DNA from: Bacteroidales bacterium
GTDB taxonomy: Bacteria > Bacteroidota > Bacteroidia > Bacteroidales > DTU049
Assembly (NCBI GenBank): GCA_030017935.1
Contig: JASEGF010000090.1
Span: forward strand, 1-8,116
Direction of reading: 5' to 3'
Length of the DNA stretch: 8,116 bases
In this document: positions 7,440-8,116 of the stretch, in pieces
Layout of the letters: each line of letters opens with the position of its first letter
Numbering within the stretch: position 1 is the stretch's first letter
The notes under the pieces: model-generated
Told to the model about the DNA's origin: nothing
Databases searched by the model: none
What the model saw: only the letters and a program-made list of their open reading frames with translations
Made by a program: the position numbers and the translations under genes

Positions 7440-7447
7440 TAATTTTG
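7440..7447 (+). promoter_or_regulatory. Weak candidate -7 element for uvrA
   Basis: TAATTTTG matches the Bacteroidota -7 consensus TAnnTTTG and would place the start of transcription about 25-30 nt before the uvrA ATG. No TTG is found at the expected -33 distance (17-23 nt upstream), so the call is weak. I saw no better TAnnTTTG on the plus strand of this spacer. Confidence 0.25.
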
Positions 7448-7467
7448 CAAATTAAATTTTTTTGATT

Positions 7468-7472
7468 AGGAG
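7468..7472 (+). promoter_or_regulatory. Shine-Dalgarno sequence of uvrA
   Basis: AGGAG lies 8 nt before the ATG at 7481, within an otherwise A/T-only leader. The spacing is optimal. It fixes the uvrA start and is stronger than the leaders of porP, gldK, gldL and gldN. Confidence 0.7.
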
Positions 7473-7480
7473 TAGAAAAA

Positions 7481-8116
7481 ATGGCTAATGAAAATATAAT
7501 AATAGAAGGAGCTAGAGTACATAATTTAAAAAACATATCATTAGAAATACCTTTACATAAACTAATAGTTTTCACAGGACTCAGTGGTAGTGGAAAATCT
7601 TCATTAGCATTTGACACTATTTTTGCTGAAGGACAGCGAAGATATATGGAAACATTTGGAGCCTATGCCAGACAATTCGTTAGTATGTTTGATAGACCAG
7701 ATGTAGATAATATCACAGGTATACCACCAGTAGTAGCTATTGAGCAAAAAACTATTTCACAAAATCCTCGTTCTACCGTTGGAACAGTTACTGAAATATA
7801 TGATTATTTACGATTGTTATATGCTAAAGTATCCACAGCATACTCATATATGACAGGCAAACCAATGTTGCAGTTATCAATAGACGAAATTATTCAAAAA
7901 ATACAAGAAAAATTCAAAGGAGAACATATTCATATATTAGCTCCCTTAGTAAAAGCACGTAAAGGACATTACAGAGAACTTTTCGAAAGATATGCTAAAC
8001 TTGGATTTGAGCAAATGAGGATAGACGGTAAACTAATTACTATCAAACCAGGTATGAAACTCGAACGTTATCAAACTCATGATATAGAACTATGGATTGA
8101 TGAAGTAGATGTAAGC
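7481..8116 (+). CDS. uvrA: Excinuclease ABC subunit A (UvrA), 3' end cut by the window
   Basis: The first 212 codons of UvrA, open to the last base; the full protein is usually about 930-960 aa. UvrA is the ATP-dependent damage-recognition subunit of nucleotide excision repair. It dimerises, binds UvrB and loads it at lesions. Visible motifs are the N-terminal IIIEGARVHNLKNISLEIP, Walker A GLSGSGKSS (residues 33-41), the strongly conserved SSLAFDTIFAEGQRRYMET, AYARQFVSMFDRPDVD, the PPVVAIEQKT and NPRSTVGTVTEIYDYLRLLY blocks, then the start of the UvrB-binding region with LAPLVKARKGHYRELFE and a DIELWIDEV strand. The segment after LRLLYAKVS reads AYSYMTGKPM and lacks the Cys that E. coli UvrA has there. 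As I recall, this is usual for the Bacteroidota form. The start is supported by AGGAG 8 nt upstream. The ABC signature, Walker B and zinc modules lie beyond the window. Confidence 0.97.
   Translation, partial: MANENIIIEGARVHNLKNISLEIPLHKLIVFTGLSGSGKSSLAFDTIFAEGQRRYMETFGAYARQFVSMFDRPDVDNITGIPPVVAIEQKTISQNPRSTVGTVTEIYDYLRLLYAKVSTAYSYMTGKPMLQLSIDEIIQKIQEKFKGEHIHILAPLVKARKGHYRELFERYAKLGFEQMRIDGKLITIKPGMKLERYQTHDIELWIDEVDVS

Larger units (their letters stand above)
7187..7480. other. Very AT-rich divergent intergenic region between porP and uvrA
   Basis: This 294-nt spacer separates two divergently transcribed genes. Bases 7201-7440 contain only 24 G or C (10%). It holds the predicted porP promoter, a weak candidate uvrA promoter, a short GC-bearing dyad (7373-7384) and the uvrA Shine-Dalgarno. 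I see no credible small ORF, no RNA fold of any known family and no terminator. The long A and T tracts suggest intrinsically curved DNA, an inference from composition only. Confidence 0.8.

Noticed and set aside
7187..7480. A hidden small RNA, riboswitch or repeat array in the AT-rich spacer.
   Set aside because: There is no stem of meaningful length, no direct repeat beyond A/T tracts and no terminator-like hairpin.
7426..7617. A 63-codon minus-strand ORF overlapping the start of uvrA.
   Set aside because: It is antisense to the conserved UvrA Walker A region, and its protein sequence resembles the commonly mis-annotated antisense of uvrA rather than a real gene.

Overview
The window comes from an AT-rich member of the Bacteroidota. 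Coding GC looks like roughly one third by eye, and the spacer at 7201-7440 is only 10% GC by count. The phylum call rests on a complete type IX secretion / gliding-motor gene set (porP/sprF, gldK, gldL, gldM, gldN), which is confined to Bacteroidota. A Bacteroidota-style promoter (TTTG, 18-nt gap, TAnnTTTG) and mostly A-rich leaders without Shine-Dalgarno sequences agree with it. The gene order matches the porP-porK-porL-porM-porN cluster of Porphyromonas gingivalis, and GldL is long as in that lineage, so a Bacteroidales-like host is plausible but not proven.

Layout. At the left edge is the 3' two thirds of a YifB/ComM-type AAA+ (Mg-chelatase-like) gene on the + strand, cut by the window start. 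It converges on the T9SS operon, and a perfect 14-bp stem with a T4 loop and A/T tails (1068-1099) serves as terminator for both strands. From right to left on the - strand follow porP (7186-6191), gldK (6138-4735), gldL (4694-3606), gldM (3584-1971) and gldN (1956-1117). The gaps are 52, 40, 21 and 14 nt, so this is almost certainly one transcript. An extremely AT-rich 294-nt spacer separates porP from a divergent uvrA on the + strand, which runs off the right edge after 212 codons. The uvrA coding region is open to the window end and has canonical nucleotide-binding and UvrA signature motifs.

How the genes work together. GldL and GldM form the proton-driven inner-membrane motor. The helical tail of GldL lies in the cytoplasm and the four-domain GldM stalk spans the periplasm. 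The stalk is thought to push on the GldK/GldN ring, a lipoprotein-anchored periplasmic ring beneath the outer membrane. PorP/SprF is an outer-membrane beta-barrel partner of the system. The two flanking genes belong to unrelated housekeeping functions (DNA processing/AAA+ and nucleotide excision repair).

I see no tRNA, rRNA, CRISPR array, insertion sequence or prophage signal, and no evidence of an undescribed system. The points worth a second look are small: the long cytoplasmic tail of GldL, the loss of both catalytic cysteines in the FGE-like fold of GldK, its uncertain start codon, two unusually good Shine-Dalgarno sequences (gldM and uvrA), and the promoter and dyad in the porP/uvrA spacer.
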